Shown here in pieces: positions 15,097 to 16,395 of a stretch of DNA of 16,395 nt. Each line of letters starts with the position of its first letter. The first letter of the stretch is position 1. This DNA is from Candidatus Kuenenia stuttgartensis (GTDB taxonomy: Bacteria > Planctomycetota > Planctomycetia > Isosphaerales > Isosphaeraceae). The notes below the pieces were generated by a model, which saw only the letters and a list, made by a program, of their open reading frames with translations, ran no database searches and was not told the DNA's origin. The translations under genes were made by a program, and so were the position numbers. The DNA is taken from assembly GCA_945872325.1 (NCBI GenBank), contig CAMBZY010000015.1, forward strand, positions 1-16,395, in the 5' to 3' direction.

Positions 15097-15909
15097 TTAG
15101 TCGAGGGTTCTGAGGGTCCAAAAATCGGCAGCCAACTGGGGGTCGGTCAGGTAGTCGTAGGGAATTTGGCAATAGCCAGCCTGGCCCCACGCATTGCCCC
15201 AACTGTTACGGATCCAGAATAACCGGGCTGAATCGTCGTATCCGACCATCATCATGGCGTGTCCACCAATGGACTGCTCTTGCATGGAAGGCATGGGCAC
15301 CACACCACTTGCCGTCACCGCAGGCGATTCAAACGACTCAAAAATGGTCATCCCAAATACAACCGGTTCGCCATCGGCCAGACTATTACGAAAATGGTCA
15401 AGATTTTGCTGCAGGCAAAACGATTGAAACAGCTTATGGCCTTGAGCCTGAGCCACGGCATCGGCAGACGGAGCCGTTGCAAACTGAGATACGTCATAAG
15501 GCCATTCCGATTCGGGCGGATACCCTTGATTGGTAACGGCTTGGATACCTTCGCGAAGTGCTGCCCCGCTGTCGTAGGGAACTGTACCGCGAATGACCCT
15601 CTCATTGTAATAAATGAACAGGCGAGACGGTGTAAAGACTTGGCTCATAGCCTCTTTAGTCAGTTGAAATTCAATCGCTCCGGCAATTGCATTGGCGGTG
15701 CAACTACCCAGCTCGCCTTGATCATAAGGGGCAGGGCACGAAGACCTTAAATCCACAGAGGCAGGAAAGCTCGCAGCCAGGGCCGGCGATGGCATGGCCA
15801 GAAAAACGTCGCGAGGATCCGGCAGATCGCGAATCCATCCATACCTCGCAATTTTATGATTCACTTTCAACAGAGTCCAATCTACACAGAAAAAACTATC
15901 TGAAAACAC
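15097..15909 (-). CDS. Papain-family (C1) cysteine peptidase
   Basis: The 270-residue frame begins at a GTG (15907-15909); an in-frame GTG at 15862-15864 starts closer to the conserved YGWIRDLPDPRD segment and is an equally good candidate. Neither has a strong ribosome site. The C1 catalytic set is complete: Gln64 and Cys70 in QGELGSCTANA, His217 in GGHAMMMVGYDD, and Asn235 in RNSWGNAWG. The enzyme should cleave peptide bonds by a thiol mechanism. There is no papain-type inhibitory prodomain and no obvious signal peptide: only about 50 residues precede the domain, including the DLPDPRD motif common in bacterial and archaeal relatives. Without a signal, a cytoplasmic or non-classical location is possible (inference). 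The proline-rich secreted protein follows downstream. Confidence 0.88.
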   Translation of the reverse strand: MFSDSFFCVDWTLLKVNHKIARYGWIRDLPDPRDVFLAMPSPALAASFPASVDLRSSCPAPYDQGELGSCTANAIAGAIEFQLTKEAMSQVFTPSRLFIYYNERVIRGTVPYDSGAALREGIQAVTNQGYPPESEWPYDVSQFATAPSADAVAQAQGHKLFQSFCLQQNLDHFRNSLADGEPVVFGMTIFESFESPAVTASGVVPMPSMQEQSIGGHAMMMVGYDDSARLFWIRNSWGNAWGQAGYCQIPYDYLTDPQLAADFWTLRTLD

Positions 15910-16032
15910 TCACGCATCATGATGATATCACATACGGGGGCAATTTTCGAAAAAACACGCAATTCTTTAAACATTTTACCCGGCTTTTTGATATAACGTC
16001 ATTGGATTGAGGAAACAACGCGCTGCAAAACA
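15910..16032. promoter_or_regulatory. Divergent intergenic region between C1 peptidase and TSUP permease genes
   Basis: This spacer of about 120 bp should contain two promoters reading outwards. The only clear structure is an 8-bp palindrome, TGATATCA at 15923-15930. GAGGAAAC near 16008-16015 looks like a ribosome site but is too far from both candidate ATG starts. I could not place -35/-10 boxes with confidence. Confidence 0.3.
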
Positions 16033-16056
16033 ATGGAACCACCCGCCAGCCAACGC

Positions 16057-16395
16057 ATGAATCTTCAATCATTTCAAGTCGATTTTTATCCGATCGCCAT
16101 GGCCGTGGTCATTTTCGCGATTGCCGCGATTTACTCCGCGATCGGGCAGGGTGGCGGCACCGGATATTTGGCCGTCATGGCCGTGGGCGGCCTGACTCCA
16201 TCTGAGATGCGTCCGACTGCACTGGCACTGAATATTCTGGTTTCAGCGGTCGCAGGCTGGAAGTTCGCCAGGGCTGGACGATTCAGCTCCACAGTTTTCT
16301 GGCCCACTGTGTTGGCGGGGGCGCCTTGTGCCATGATCGGCGCATGGATCGACCTACCACCCCCAATCTATCAAACCATGGTCGCTTTTGTCCTG
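16057..16395 (+). CDS. TauE/SafE-family (TSUP) membrane permease, partial
   Basis: The first 113 codons of a membrane protein are present, running off the window at 16395. The start is ATG 16057; an in-frame ATG at 16033 would add eight residues. Two to three hydrophobic segments are visible. The signature is the GQGGGTGYLAVMAVGG segment near residue 29, followed by PSEMRPTALALNILVSAVAG and a basic RAGRF loop, as in the first repeat of sulfite-exporter TauE/SafE (TSUP) proteins. Family members move sulfite, sulfoacetate, other organosulfur anions or unknown anions across the inner membrane; the substrate here is not apparent. It is divergent from the C1 peptidase gene, so the two may be regulated from the shared spacer. 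Confidence 0.82.
   Translation, partial: MNLQSFQVDFYPIAMAVVIFAIAAIYSAIGQGGGTGYLAVMAVGGLTPSEMRPTALALNILVSAVAGWKFARAGRFSSTVFWPTVLAGAPCAMIGAWIDLPPPIYQTMVAFVL

Noticed and set aside
1..16395. CRISPR arrays, tRNA/rRNA genes, insertion sequences or attachment sites
   Set aside because: I saw no regularly spaced repeats, no transposase motifs, no terminal inverted repeats and no tRNA cloverleaf on reading the window; a dedicated search was not possible.

Overview
The window looks like chromosomal DNA of a planctomycete (Planctomycetales-like). Three things point there: a DUF1559 protein with a pilin-type N-terminus and an H-x9-DG C-terminal motif, a small lipoprotein directly downstream of it, and several short secreted proteins of unrecognised family. 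I saw no rRNA, tRNA, CRISPR array, insertion sequence or phage gene. Most genes are on the minus strand; three complete genes and one partial gene are on the plus strand.

Region 1 (1-4700, minus) is an ABC exporter operon. It has a clear sigma70-type promoter, an ATPase, and a two-repeat ABC-2 permease fused at its C-terminus to an M1-family zinc metallopeptidase; the peptidase end runs off the window. The permease frame is broken at about 3253 by a -1 shift. Adding one T to a T4 run there would restore one continuous frame and a complete membrane helix.

Region 2 (4666-7534, minus) holds an AhpD/carboxymuconolactone-decarboxylase-like protein with a strong terminator behind it. Upstream of it is a DUF1559-lipoprotein pair that ends in its own hairpin. 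Region 3 (7535-8606) is sparse: a gene-free stretch of about 350 bp and one small secreted protein gene.

Region 4 (8520-11017, plus) has an exported SGNH hydrolase, a stand-alone macro-domain protein, and a membrane-anchored endonuclease/exonuclease/phosphatase-family protein. It meets region 5 tail to tail, and the two stop codons overlap.

Region 5 (11014-14163, minus) is a tight operon: a CcsA/HemX-like membrane protein, hemA (glutamyl-tRNA reductase, first step of tetrapyrrole synthesis by the C5 route), and a zinc-ribbon/PH-domain membrane protein. The first two overlap by GTGA; the third starts 13 bp after hemA. Region 6 (14164-15909, minus) has a gene-poor spacer, a proline-rich secreted protein and a papain-fold (C1) cysteine peptidase. 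Divergent from these, a TauE/SafE-type permease starts near 16033/16057 and leaves the window.

I did not recognise a wholly new system. The most notable point is the ABC transporter-metallopeptidase fusion and its broken frame.
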